NCBI RefSeq assembly: GCF_038039215.1
Contig: NZ_JBBPCL010000001.1
Coordinates: forward strand, 3,968,001-4,032,000
Direction: 5' to 3'
Source: Pseudonocardia sp. T1-2H
GTDB lineage: Bacteria; Actinomycetota; Actinomycetes; Mycobacteriales; Pseudonocardiaceae
DNA length: 64,000 nucleotides
Shown: piece by piece, positions 55,477 to 63,953 of the stretch
How the letters are laid out: each line of letters starts with the position of its first letter
Position numbering within the stretch: position 1 is the stretch's first letter
Translations under genes and position numbers: made by a program
Notes under the pieces: model-generated
Database searches by the model: none
What the model was told of the DNA's origin: nothing
What the model saw: only the letters and a program-made list of their open reading frames with translations

Positions 55477-56064
55477 ATGACCGCAGCGCCGCCGCGGCCC
55501 CGACTGGTCGCGCTGACCGCGGCCGACCTCGCCGAACGTCTCGGCGAGGCGCTCGACGTGTACGTCTCCGCCATGGGCTACCCGCCGAGCACCGCCCGTC
55601 AGCGCCGCGCGCTGTGGCTCGAGCACGCCCGACGTCCCGGCTGGCGCGCGGTCGGCTGGCTCGATCCGGCGGGGATCCTGATCGGTATCGCTTACGGCTA
55701 CACCGGCGGCCCGGGACAGTGGTGGTTCGAGGAGGTCCGGCGCGGGCTCGCGGCCCGGGGGATGTCCCGGAGCCACTCGCAGCCGGATTGGCTCGGGGAC
55801 TACTTCGAGCTCACCGAACTGCACGTCCGCCCGGACGCGCAGGGGTCCCGTCTCGGGGAGGGCCTGCTGCGCGCGCTGCTGCAGGACGTCCCGCACCGGC
55901 GGGTGCTGCTCTCCACACCGGAGTACGGCCACCGCCAGCCCGGCCGGGCCTGGCGCCTCTACCGCCGTCTCGACTTCTCCGACGTCCTGCGGGACCACCG
56001 CTTCACGGGCGACACCCGCCCGTTCGCGGTCCTGGGCCGCGAGCTTCCGCTCCCCCCGGCCTGA
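55477..56064 (+). CDS. GNAT-family N-acetyltransferase
   Basis: A 195-residue acetyltransferase of the group found next to lppM in mycobacteria (Rv2170). The acetyl-CoA site appears in ELTELHVRPDAQGSRLGEGLLRALL (the R/Q-x2-G-x-G/A-type loop near residue 125). An N-terminal DLAERLGEALDVYVSAMGYPP segment and a WWFEEVRRGL block precede it. Rv2170 is reported to acetylate proteins such as isocitrate dehydrogenase; whether this enzyme does so is unknown. ATG 55477 is the start. The LexA box lies about 170 bp upstream but is positioned for the opposite gene. Confidence 0.87.
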   Translation: MTAAPPRPRLVALTAADLAERLGEALDVYVSAMGYPPSTARQRRALWLEHARRPGWRAVGWLDPAGILIGIAYGYTGGPGQWWFEEVRRGLAARGMSRSHSQPDWLGDYFELTELHVRPDAQGSRLGEGLLRALLQDVPHRRVLLSTPEYGHRQPGRAWRLYRRLDFSDVLRDHRFTGDTRPFAVLGRELPLPPA

Positions 56065-56367
56065 CGCTCCCCGGCCGGGCGCCGGCGGTCACCGTTCTCG
56101 ACCCCGACCGGCCACGGACGACCGCGATCGCGTCGCGGACGGCGATCTCGCCCGCCGGCGAGACCATGATCGCGTCCGCGGTATGAACTGGCCGTTCATG
56201 GCCGGGACGTACCGTGGCCCGTGATCGCCGAGCAACGACGCGCCCTCGGTGGCCGTCGGCGCGTCCCGGCGGTCCGACGCGCCCCGTGGCGCCCCACCCC
56301 GGACGCGCCACATCGCAGACGCGCCACACCGCGACCGGCGGCGGGTGCGCGGAACCGTCGGACCCCG
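56065..56367. other. Region upstream of the LppM-like gene
   Basis: The LppM frame is open from GTG 56221, which lies 5 nt after TACCGT, so a longer Arg/Pro-rich N-terminus is formally possible. The residues are not typical of a signal peptide and look non-coding. No other gene is supported. Confidence 0.35.
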
Positions 56368-57096
56368 ATGGCACGATGTGCCCATGCTCCCCCCGCACCG
56401 TCCAGTTCGACCCGGGCAGGCACCGGCACGGCGAGCCCGGGCCGGTCGCGCCGCAGGCGGGCCGTCGCGGTGCTGCTGCTCGCGGTGACCGTCGTGGGGC
56501 TGCTCGGCGGCTGTGCCCGGGTGCGCACCGCGCTGGCGGTGCAGCCGGACGACACGGTGACGGGCGAGATCATCATCGCCACCCCGCCGAGGAACGCGGA
56601 CGACAAGGGGCCGCAGATCACCGTCCCGGCGGACCTGCAGAGCGAGATCGACGTCTCGGAGTACGACCAGGACGACTACGTCGGCTCCGTGCTGCGCTTC
56701 TCCGGGTTGACGTTCGACCAGGTCGCGCAGCTGCCGCAGGTCGGGGGCGCGGCGGGTGAGCGGATGAAGATCTCGATGCGCCGCGCGGGCAACCGGGTGG
56801 TCGTCGGCGCCACCGCGGACCTGACCACCGTCCCGGTGGACCGCGCGGACTTCCAGCTCAAGATCAGCTTTCCGGGCGAGGTCCTGGACACCAACGGCGA
56901 GAACGACTCCGGCACCGTGAGCTGGACCTTCACGCCCGGGGAGGTGGGGGACGCCAACGCGGTCGTCGCCTACGACGACCCGGGGGCCCCGTCCGTCGCG
57001 GCCTGGACCTTCGGTCTGGCCCTGCTGGTCGCCGCCGCGGTCGGCGCCGTCGTCATGCTGGCGCACCGGACCCGCAACCCCCCGGTCCGGCCCTGA
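56368..57096 (+). CDS. lppM: LppM-family lipoprotein
   Basis: A 242-residue secreted protein. The n-region is basic (GRSRRRR), the h-region is AVAVLLLAVTVVGLL, and the lipobox LGGC places the lipidated Cys at about residue 47. The mature part has the LppM pattern (GEIIIATPPRNADD, DYVGSVLRFSGLTFDQVAQLP, MRRAGNRVVVGATADL). A C-terminal helix (FGLALLVAAAVGAVVMLAH) ends in basic residues. In M. tuberculosis, LppM affects phagosome behaviour and surface lipids. ATG 56368 gives a rather long n-region; the true start is uncertain. It lies between the acetyltransferase and metF as in mycobacteria. Confidence 0.85.
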   Translation: MARCAHAPPAPSSSTRAGTGTASPGRSRRRRAVAVLLLAVTVVGLLGGCARVRTALAVQPDDTVTGEIIIATPPRNADDKGPQITVPADLQSEIDVSEYDQDDYVGSVLRFSGLTFDQVAQLPQVGGAAGERMKISMRRAGNRVVVGATADLTTVPVDRADFQLKISFPGEVLDTNGENDSGTVSWTFTPGEVGDANAVVAYDDPGAPSVAAWTFGLALLVAAAVGAVVMLAHRTRNPPVRP

Positions 57097-57145
57097 GCCC
57101 GCACGTCGCCACGGGCACGGCCCGGACGGCGCGAAGGGCGGACCC

Positions 57146-58055
57146 TCAGGCGCCCACCCGGGACGCGACGAGCCCGAGCCGGGTGACCAGCTCCGTCGTC
57201 GCCAGGGAGCGGTTCAGCGTGTAGAAGTGCAGGTTCCGCACGCCCTCGGCGAGCAACCGCTCGCACAGCTCGTGGGTGACGTCCAGGCCGGCCGCCCGGA
57301 AGTCCTTCGGGTCCGTGTAGGGCTCCATCCGCTCCGCGAGCCCGGGCGGCAGCGGCGCGCCGGAGAAGCTCCGGCCCGCGCCGCAGGGTCTTCGCGCTGA
57401 GCAGCGGCATGATCCCCGGCAGCAGCGGGGCGTCGCAGCCCGCCGCCTCGAGCCGGTCCCGCAGCCGCAGGAAGCCCTCGGGCTCCCAGAACAGCTGGGT
57501 GACGGCGAAGTCCGCGCCCGCGTGCATCTTGGCCAGCAGGCGTTCGAAGTCGCTGTCGAGGTCCGCGGAGCGCGGGTGCCCGTACGGGAACGCGGCGACG
57601 CCCACGCAGAACGAGCCGGAGCGCTTCACGAGGCGCACCAGCTCGTCCGCGTACTCGACGCCCTCGGGGTGCTTCGTCCACTCGCCCAGCGGGTCGCCGG
57701 GAGGGTCCCCCCGGATCACCAGGACGTTGCTGATGCCCGCCGCGGCGTAGTGCCCGAGGACGTGCCGCAGCTCCGCCACCGAGTGCGAGACCGCCGTGAG
57801 GTGCGCCATCGGGACGAGCGTGGTGTCCGTCGCGATCCGCGCCGTCGTCCGCACCGTCCGGTCCCGGCTGGAGCCGCCGGCGCCGTAGGTCACCGAGACG
57901 AAGGACGGGTCGAGCGGTTCGAGACGGCGGACCGCACGCCAGAGCTCGGCCTCGCCGACGTCGTCCTTGGGCGGGAAGAACTCGACGGAGAACGTCGGGC
58001 GGTCGGCCGCGAGCCGCCCGATGACCGAGCGAGGGGCAGCAGGTGTCGCGCTCAC
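57146..58055 (-). CDS. metF: MetF, methylenetetrahydrofolate reductase, interrupted by a 1-bp frameshift
   Basis: MetF reduces methylene-THF to methyl-THF for methionine synthesis, using FAD. The N-terminal part has PTFSVEFFPPKDD, FVSVTYGAGGSSRDRT, PMAHLTAVS and ISNVLVIRGDPPGD. It reads normally to KTLRRGPE, where the frame breaks. The C-terminal 75 residues (from SGAPLPPGLAERMEPYTD to LHFYTLNRSLATTELVTRLG) follow in another frame. Removing one a at 57366-57367 restores a 302-residue protein of normal length. The GTG start lies 6 nt after TAGGCT (leaderless layout) and is divergent from idsA. Confidence 0.92.
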
Positions 58056-58061
58056 CCGTCA

Positions 58062-58067
58062 AGCCTA
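58062..58067 (-). promoter_or_regulatory. -10 box of metF (leaderless)
   Basis: TAGGCT on the minus strand, exactly 6 nt, then GTG 58055; no Shine-Dalgarno. Confidence 0.6.
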
Positions 58068-58105
58068 CGGTTCGCGTTCCCCGCGCCGATGCGCTGTACC
58101 GCCGA

Positions 58106-58111
58106 TAGTCT
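58106..58111 (+). promoter_or_regulatory. -10 box of idsA operon (leaderless)
   Basis: TAGTCT, exactly 6 nt, then GTG 58118; no Shine-Dalgarno. It serves the idsA-crtI-mptA-crtB operon. Confidence 0.6.
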
Positions 58112-58117
58112 CGGTGC

Positions 58118-59263
58118 GTGGTCCACCCCGCCCAGCCGGCCCCGACCGGCTTCCCGCACCAGGACTCCCCCGACGGTGCGACCGGTCCCGACTCGGACCT
58201 GGTCGGCCACGTGGAGGGGGAGCTCGCCGGCTATCTGCAGCAGCGCCGCGCGGAAGCCTCCGCGATCAGCCCCGTCTTCGGCGAGGCCACGGACGCGCTG
58301 ACCCGCTTCGTCCTGCAGGGCGGTAAGCGGCTGCGCCCCACCTTCGCGTGGTGGGGCTGGCGCGGCGCCGGCGGCGAGGCCACCGGCCCGACGGCGGACG
58401 CGGTGCTCCGCGCGATCAGCGCGCTCGAGCTCGTGCAGGCCTCGGCCCTCGTCCACGACGACCTCATGGACGCCTCGGCGACGCGGCGTGGCAAGCCCAC
58501 CGTGCACGTCGAGTTCGCCACCCGGCACGCCGACGCGGGGTGGAGCGGGCGCCCTGCGCGATTCGGTGCCGCGACCGCGATCCTGCTCGGCGACCTGGCC
58601 CTGACCTGGGCGGACGACCTCTTCCACTCCTCCGGACTGCCCTCGGCCGCGGTCGCGCGGGCCCTGGAGCCCTGGCGCGGCATGCGCACCGAGGTCCTCG
58701 GCGGGCAGTTCCTGGACGTCCACACCCAGGCGACGGGCGACGAGTCGGTGGCCGCCGCGCTGCGGATCGACCGGTACAAGACCGCCGCCTACACGGTCGA
58801 GCGGCCGCTGCACCTGGGCGCGGCGCTCGCCGGCGCGGACCCGGACCTGGTCGCCGCCTACCGCCGCTTCGGCGCGGACATCGGTGTCGCCTTCCAGCTG
58901 CGGGACGACCTGCTGGGCGTCTACGGCGACCCCGCGGTCACCGGCAAACCCGCGGGGGACGACCTGCGCGAGGGCAAGCGGACCGTCCTCGTCGCGCTGG
59001 CGCTGCAGCGGGCGACGGAACGGGGGGCGGACGCGCAGCGCGACGAGATCGTCTCCGCGCTCGGCGACCCCGAGCTCGACGAGCCGCGGCTCCGCCGGGT
59101 GCGCGGGCTGCTGAACGAGCTGGGCGCGGTCCAGGCCGTCGAGCAGCGGATCGCCGCGCTCACCGGCTCCGCGCTGGACGCGCTCTCCGTCGCGGAGGTC
59201 GCCGAGCCCGCGGCCGCCGCGCTCGCGGACCTCGCCGTCCGGGCGACGAGGCGGCACTCTTGA
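58118..59263 (+). CDS. idsA: Polyprenyl diphosphate synthase (GGPP synthase type)
   Basis: A 381-residue trans-prenyltransferase. The first Asp-rich motif is HDDLMD (about residue 114) and the second is RDDLLG followed by GDDLREGKRT (about 262). GGKRLRP is the conserved substrate loop. The small residues before the first motif and its place ahead of crtI/crtB suggest geranylgeranyl diphosphate as product; the mycobacterial neighbour in this position is idsA2. It heads a four-gene operon and overlaps crtI by 4 bp (TTGA). Confidence 0.92.
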   Translation: MVHPAQPAPTGFPHQDSPDGATGPDSDLVGHVEGELAGYLQQRRAEASAISPVFGEATDALTRFVLQGGKRLRPTFAWWGWRGAGGEATGPTADAVLRAISALELVQASALVHDDLMDASATRRGKPTVHVEFATRHADAGWSGRPARFGAATAILLGDLALTWADDLFHSSGLPSAAVARALEPWRGMRTEVLGGQFLDVHTQATGDESVAAALRIDRYKTAAYTVERPLHLGAALAGADPDLVAAYRRFGADIGVAFQLRDDLLGVYGDPAVTGKPAGDDLREGKRTVLVALALQRATERGADAQRDEIVSALGDPELDEPRLRRVRGLLNELGAVQAVEQRIAALTGSALDALSVAEVAEPAAAALADLAVRATRRHS

Positions 59264-60861
59264 GGCTCGGACGATCGCCGCGGGGCACCGTCCCCGGCCC
59301 CATCCGGCACGTCGTGGTCGTCGGCGCCGGGCTCGCCGGGCTCTCGGCCGCGCTGCACCTGCGCGGCGCCGGCCACGCCGTCACGCTCGTCGAACGGGCG
59401 GACCACCCGGGCGGCCGCGCGGGGGCCCTGGACCTGGACGTCGACGGCGGGACGTACCGGGTCGACACCGGCCCCACCGTCCTGACCATGCCCGAACTGC
59501 TCGACGACGCCCTGCGCGCCGTCGGCGACTCCCTCGCCGCCCGGCTGGACCTGGTCCGGCTCGATCCCGCCTACCGCGCCACCTTCGCCGACGGCAGCTC
59601 CCTGGACGTCCACACGGACGCCGACGCGATGGAGGCCGAGGTCCGGGACGTCTGCGGGCCCGCGGCGGCGGCCGGCTACGTCGAGCTGCGCCGCTGGCTG
59701 ACCGAGCTCTACGAGACCGAGATCGACACCTTCATCGGGGCCAACTTCGACTCCCCGCTCGACCTTCTCGGCGGCGACCTCCTGCGGCTGGCGAGGCTCG
59801 GCGGGTTCGGCCGGCTCGGCCCGCGGATCGCCCGCTACCTGCCGGACGAGCGGCTGCGCCGGATCTTCTCGTTCCAGGCGCTCTACGCGGGCCTGCCGCC
59901 GCAGCGCGCGCTCGGGGCGTACGGCGTCATCTCCTACATGGACACCATCGCCGGCGTGTACTTCCCGCGCGGCGGGATGCGGCAGGTCGGGCGGGCGCTG
60001 GCGGACGCGGCGGCGGACGCGGGCGTCGAGGTCCTGCTGGGCCGCGAGGTCACCGGGCTGGAGCGCCGGGGCGGGCGGGTCACCGCGATCCGGCACACCG
60101 CGCCGGGCGACGCCACGGACGGGGGCGCCGACACGACCCGGCTGGCCTGCGACGCCGTCGTCCTCACCCCGGATCTCCCGATCGTGCACCGGTTGCTCGG
60201 CCGCACCCCGAAACGCGTGGTGCCGATGCGCTGGTCCCCCAGCGCTGTCGTCCTGCACGCGGGGCTGCGGCGGCCGCGGCCGGAGCTTGCGCACCACACG
60301 ATCTCCTTCGGCGAGGCCTGGGAGGACACCTTCCGCGAGATCGTCGACGACGGCGCGCTGATGAGCGACCCGTCGCTGCTGCTCACCCGGCCGACGGCGA
60401 CGGACCCGGGGCTCGCCCCGCCGGGCCGGGACCTGCTGTTCGTCCTCGCCCCGTGCCCCAACCTCGACGCCGCGCCGTTCGACTGGGAACGCCTCGGGCC
60501 CGCCTACCGGGACGAGATCCTCGGCGTCCTGGAGCAGCGCGGGTACGCCGGCCTGACCGGGGACATCGAGGTGTCCCGGCTCGTCACCCCCGCGGACTGG
60601 GCGGCGCAGGGCCACGCGGCCGGCACCCCGTTCTCCGCGGCGCACACGTTCGCCCAGACCGGCCCGTTCCGGCCGCGCAACACCGTCCGCGAACTGGACA
60701 ACGTCGTGCTGGCCGGCTGCGGGACCACCCCCGGCGTCGGCATCCCGCCCGTCCTGATCTCCGGCCGGCTGGCCGCCGAGCGGATCACCGGCCGACACCG
60801 CGGGACGGAGGGTCCCGAAAGGACCGCGAGCCCCGCCGTGCGAGCATGGTCCCCGACATGA
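59260..60861 (+). CDS. crtI: Phytoene desaturase (CrtI family)
   Basis: A 533-residue FAD-dependent desaturase that introduces double bonds into phytoene. The FAD-binding fold VVVVGAGLAGLSAALHLRGAG starts at about residue 18, followed by GGRAGALD and VDTGPTVLTMPELL. The C-terminal FAD block is ELDNVVLAGCGTTPGVGIPPVLISG. TTG 59260 is inferred from the TTGA overlap with the idsA stop; the upstream frame is a shadow of idsA. The product (lycopene, neurosporene or other) cannot be read from sequence. No cyclase gene is present in the window. Confidence 0.92.
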   Translation: MRLGRSPRGTVPGPIRHVVVVGAGLAGLSAALHLRGAGHAVTLVERADHPGGRAGALDLDVDGGTYRVDTGPTVLTMPELLDDALRAVGDSLAARLDLVRLDPAYRATFADGSSLDVHTDADAMEAEVRDVCGPAAAAGYVELRRWLTELYETEIDTFIGANFDSPLDLLGGDLLRLARLGGFGRLGPRIARYLPDERLRRIFSFQALYAGLPPQRALGAYGVISYMDTIAGVYFPRGGMRQVGRALADAAADAGVEVLLGREVTGLERRGGRVTAIRHTAPGDATDGGADTTRLACDAVVLTPDLPIVHRLLGRTPKRVVPMRWSPSAVVLHAGLRRPRPELAHHTISFGEAWEDTFREIVDDGALMSDPSLLLTRPTATDPGLAPPGRDLLFVLAPCPNLDAAPFDWERLGPAYRDEILGVLEQRGYAGLTGDIEVSRLVTPADWAAQGHAAGTPFSAAHTFAQTGPFRPRNTVRELDNVVLAGCGTTPGVGIPPVLISGRLAAERITGRHRGTEGPERTASPAVRAWSPT

Positions 60862-62528
60862 CCGCGCAGCCCTCACCTCCGGTGCCCCGGCCGGCCACGC
60901 CCGCCCGGGACGTCCCGCGCGCCGGCACGCCGGTTCCCGACGTCAGCGACCCGGACCCCGAACCGGGCGGGGTCGTCACCGCGACGCTGCCCGCCGAGGC
61001 CGCGGAGCCGCCCGCCGAGCGCCGGCCCGGCCTGGTCGAGCGGATGGGCGCCCCGCCGCGGAAGCCGCTGTTCCTGGGGCTCACGGCGTCGTTGCTGCTG
61101 CTAGTCGGTGGCCTCGGTGGCGGTGGCATCCTGCGCCGGGACCCGGTCCTGACGAACTCGCAGCTCGGTTTCTGGCGCTACGGCCACGGGGCCGAGCTCG
61201 CCACCGCGCTGATGTACCTCGGCGTGATCCTGATGGCGTGGGCGTGGGTGCTGCTGGGCCGGGAGGTCCTGGCCGGCCGGATCGGCGGCCGCGCGGTGCT
61301 GAGCACGTCGCTCGTGTGGATCGTGCCGGTGCTGCTCGGCCCGCCCCTGTTCACCCGGGACGTCTACAGCTACCTCGCCCAGGGTGCGCTGCCGCTGTTC
61401 GGCCTGGACCCCTACGGCGTCGGCCCGGAGGCCATGCCGGGGGTCTTCACCGACAACGTGCACTACTTCTGGCAGGACACCCCGGCGCCGTACGGCCCGC
61501 TGTTCATCCTGCTGGCCAAGTCCTGGGCGTGGGTGACGCTGCAGACCGGCTCCGACATGATCGTCGGCGTGATCGGCATGCGGCTGGTCATGTGCCTCGG
61601 TCTGGTCCTGCTGGTCTGGACGCTGCCCGAGCTCACCCGCCGGCTCGGCGGGCGCCCCGCCACCGCGCTGTGGGTCGTCGTCGCGAACCCGGTCACCGTC
61701 ATCCACCTGGTCGGCGGCGGGCACAACGACCTGCTGGTCGTCGGGCTGCTGGCGGTCGGGTCGCTGTTCGCACTGCGCGGCCGGCTCGTGCTGGCGATCG
61801 TCCTGGTCACCCTGGCGATGGCGACGAAGGCCTCCGCGGCCGTCGCGCTGCCCTTCCTGGTGATGATCTGGGCCGCCCGGATGGAGGGCCCGTTCAACCG
61901 GCGCCTGATCCGCGCCGGGATGCTCGGCGTCGGGATCTTCGTCGTGACCTTCGGGGCCGTCACCCTCGCCGCGCAGGTGAACCTGGGCTGGCTGCCCGCG
62001 CTCAGCGCGCCGTCGATGATCGTGAACTGGCTGTCGCTCCCCACCGGCGTCGGCGAGTTCGTGCACACCGCCATCGGCGGGATCGCGACGCTGCCCAAGC
62101 AGCCGTTCATCAACGTCGCCCGCGTGATCGGCGGGATCGGCCTCGCCGCGATCTTCGTCGTCCAGTGGTGGCGTTCCCGCGAGGGCGGGCCGGACGCGAT
62201 CCGCCGGGCCGGCATCGTGCTCGTCGCCGTCGCCCTGCTCTCCCCCGCGACGCTGCCCTGGTACCTGAGCTGGGGCATGGCCCTGCTGGCGATGACGGCG
62301 TGGAGCGCGCGCGGGCTGCAGTGGCTGGTCTTCGGCTCGCTGTGGCTGGTGATCGTCTACTACCCCAACGGCGAGGCGGGCCTCTACAACTGGGGCTACC
62401 TGGCCGTCTGCGCGGTACTGGCCGCCCTGGCCTCGGTGTCCCTGCTCCGGCCGGACCCCCTCGGGCTGGGCCGCTCCCGGGCCGTCCCGGCCGAACCCGC
62501 GCCCGCGCGTGCCGACGCGGCAGGCTGA
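60858..62528 (+). CDS. mptA: Polyprenol-phosphate-mannose-dependent alpha-(1-6)-mannosyltransferase (MptA/MptB type)
   Basis: A 556-residue GT-C membrane enzyme with about 13 helices that extends the lipomannan backbone on the outer face of the membrane in mycobacteria and corynebacteria. A Pro-rich cytosolic tail (1-65) precedes the first helix. The catalytic-type acidic residue is in the first periplasmic loop ([12 protein letters not shown]), and [17 protein letters not shown] and [13 protein letters not shown] are family blocks. ATG 60858 overlaps the crtI stop (ATGA). Position before an Rv2175c-like gene and pknL matches M. tuberculosis Rv2174. Confidence 0.9.
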   Translation: MTAQPSPPVPRPATPARDVPRAGTPVPDVSDPDPEPGGVVTATLPAEAAEPPAERRPGLVERMGAPPRKPLFLGLTASLLLLVGGLGGGGILRRDPVLTNSQLGFWRYGHGAELATALMYLGVILMAWAWVLLGREVLAGRIGGRAVLSTSLVWIVPVLLGPPLFTRDVYSYLAQGALPLFGLDPYGVGPEAMPGVFTDNVHYFWQDTPAPYGPLFILLAKSWAWVTLQTGSDMIVGVIGMRLVMCLGLVLLVWTLPELTRRLGGRPATALWVVVANPVTVIHLVGGGHNDLLVVGLLAVGSLFALRGRLVLAIVLVTLAMATKASAAVALPFLVMIWAARMEGPFNRRLIRAGMLGVGIFVVTFGAVTLAAQVNLGWLPALSAPSMIVNWLSLPTGVGEFVHTAIGGIATLPKQPFINVARVIGGIGLAAIFVVQWWRSREGGPDAIRRAGIVLVAVALLSPATLPWYLSWGMALLAMTAWSARGLQWLVFGSLWLVIVYYPNGEAGLYNWGYLAVCAVLAALASVSLLRPDPLGLGRSRAVPAEPAPARADAAG

Positions 62529-63444
62529 GCTCGACGCCGCCGGGATCACGGATCCGGCGCTGCGGGCCGCGTACACGACCTGCCGCGCGCTGAACTCCGC
62601 CCACGGGCGCACGTACTTCCTCGCCACCCGCCTGCTGTCCCCGGACCGCCGGCCGGCGATCCACGCGTTGTACGGCTTCGCGCGGTACGCGGACGAGATC
62701 GTCGACGACCTGTCCGACGGCCGGGACGCCGAGGCGCGGGCCGAGGCGCTCGAGGACCTGGGCGTCGACCTCGTGGCCGCGTTCGACGGGGCGGCCGTCG
62801 AATCGCCGGTGATCACCGCTGTCGCGGACACCGTGCGCCGCTACGGGATCGACCGGGCCCTCTTCGCGGCGTTCCTCTCGTCGATGCGGATGGACACGCA
62901 CGTCACCGGCTACCCGACCACCGCCCACCTGGGCCGCTACGTGTACGGCTCCGCGGCGGTGATCGGCCTGCAGGTGCTCCCGGTGCTCGGGACCGTGGTC
63001 CCCCGGACGGAGGCCGAGGGCCCCGCCGCGGCCCTCGGCGTCGCCTTCCAGATGACGAACTTCCTCCGCGACGTCGGCGAGGACCTGGACCGCGGCCGCG
63101 TCTACCTACCGGCGGACGAGCTGGCCGCGTTCGGCGTGGACCGGGAGCTGTTGCTGTGGTGCCGGCGCACCCGGCGCACGGACCGCCGCGTCCGCCGGGC
63201 GCTGGCCCACCTCGTCGCGACGACGCGGGCGACCTACCGCCGGGCCGCGCCGGGTGTCGCGATGCTGCATCCGGCATCGCGGGACTGCGTGGCCTGCGCG
63301 TTCACCCTCTACGGCGACATCCTGGACGAGATCGTGGCCGCGGACTACGCCGTGGTGAACCGTCGGGTCGTCGTGCCGGACCGGCGGCGGGCGGCCGTGG
63401 CGCTGCCCCGGCTGGTCCGCGCCCTCGGCGCCCGTGCGCGGTAG
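62509..63444 (+). CDS. crtB: Phytoene synthase (CrtB family)
   Basis: A 311-residue enzyme that joins two GGPP molecules to phytoene. Both Asp-rich motifs are present: YADEIVDDL (about residue 62) and [15 protein letters not shown] (about 188). The squalene/phytoene synthase fold is complete. GTG 62509 overlaps the mptA coding end by 20 bp, so it is translated from the same mRNA. Together with idsA and crtI it supplies a full route from prenyl diphosphates to a coloured carotene. Confidence 0.93.
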   Translation: MPTRQAELDAAGITDPALRAAYTTCRALNSAHGRTYFLATRLLSPDRRPAIHALYGFARYADEIVDDLSDGRDAEARAEALEDLGVDLVAAFDGAAVESPVITAVADTVRRYGIDRALFAAFLSSMRMDTHVTGYPTTAHLGRYVYGSAAVIGLQVLPVLGTVVPRTEAEGPAAALGVAFQMTNFLRDVGEDLDRGRVYLPADELAAFGVDRELLLWCRRTRRTDRRVRRALAHLVATTRATYRRAAPGVAMLHPASRDCVACAFTLYGDILDEIVAADYAVVNRRVVVPDRRRAAVALPRLVRALGARAR

Positions 63445-63502
63445 GTCGCCCGCGGGGCACCACCTGACGCCCACGAGCGGCGGAGGGGCGGCTGGGACAG
63501 CC

Positions 63503-63874
63503 CTAGAACGCCATCGCCTGCGCGCGGCGCTTGATCTCGCGGTGCCGGCCCTCCACGAGGGCGTCGATCGGCGCGCCGGGCAGCGTCTCGTCCGCCTGGA
63601 ACAGCCAGCGCAGGATGTCCGGGTCCGAGTAGCCGCCGTCGCGCAGCACGGTGATCGTGCCCGGCAGGCCCTTCACCACCTCGGCCTCGACGAGGAACGC
63701 CGCCGGGATCACCGCGGTGCCGTCCTTCTTGAACGACAGCAGCTGGCCGTCCCGCACCAGCTGGTGGACCCGGGTCACAGGGATCCCCATCGTGGCGGCG
63801 ACGTCCGACACGGGGATGGTCTCGATCTCGTCGGGCAGAACCGACGCGGATGTCGATGAAGAAACCTCACTCAC
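63503..63874 (-). CDS. Rv2175c-like DNA-binding protein
   Basis: A 123-residue protein with a winged helix-turn-helix near the N-terminus (IPVSDVAATMGIPVTRVHQLVRDGQLL) and a conserved C-terminal domain (VKGLPGTITVLRDGGYSDPDILRWLF). In M. tuberculosis the homologue Rv2175c binds DNA and is phosphorylated by PknL, which is encoded next to it, as here. The Ser/Thr-rich N-terminal tail (SEVSSSTSAS) holds candidate phosphorylation sites. GTG 63874 has GGAAGG upstream. Confidence 0.9.
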   Translation of the reverse strand: MSEVSSSTSASVLPDEIETIPVSDVAATMGIPVTRVHQLVRDGQLLSFKKDGTAVIPAAFLVEAEVVKGLPGTITVLRDGGYSDPDILRWLFQADETLPGAPIDALVEGRHREIKRRAQAMAF

Positions 63875-63941
63875 ACGGGACAGCCTTCCACAGCACCGCA
63901 GGCGACGGGAGCCACCGGGCAGGGCGATAACCGCGCGACGG

Positions 63942-63947
63942 TACCGT
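63942..63947 (+). promoter_or_regulatory. -10 box of the pknL-like gene (leaderless)
   Basis: TACCGT, exactly 6 nt, then GTG 63954; no Shine-Dalgarno. Confidence 0.5.
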
Positions 63948-63953
63948 CGAGGG

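Noticed and set aside
56221..56367. Extended LppM start at GTG 56221 after TACCGT
   Set aside because: Spacing is 5 nt rather than 6-7, and the added 49 residues are Arg/Pro-rich and would destroy the lipoprotein signal layout.
39645..57372. Programmed ribosomal frameshifting in murF, rsmH and metF
   Set aside because: No slippery heptamer or stimulatory structure was seen, and these families are not known to use it; a shared 1-bp sequence change explains all three better.
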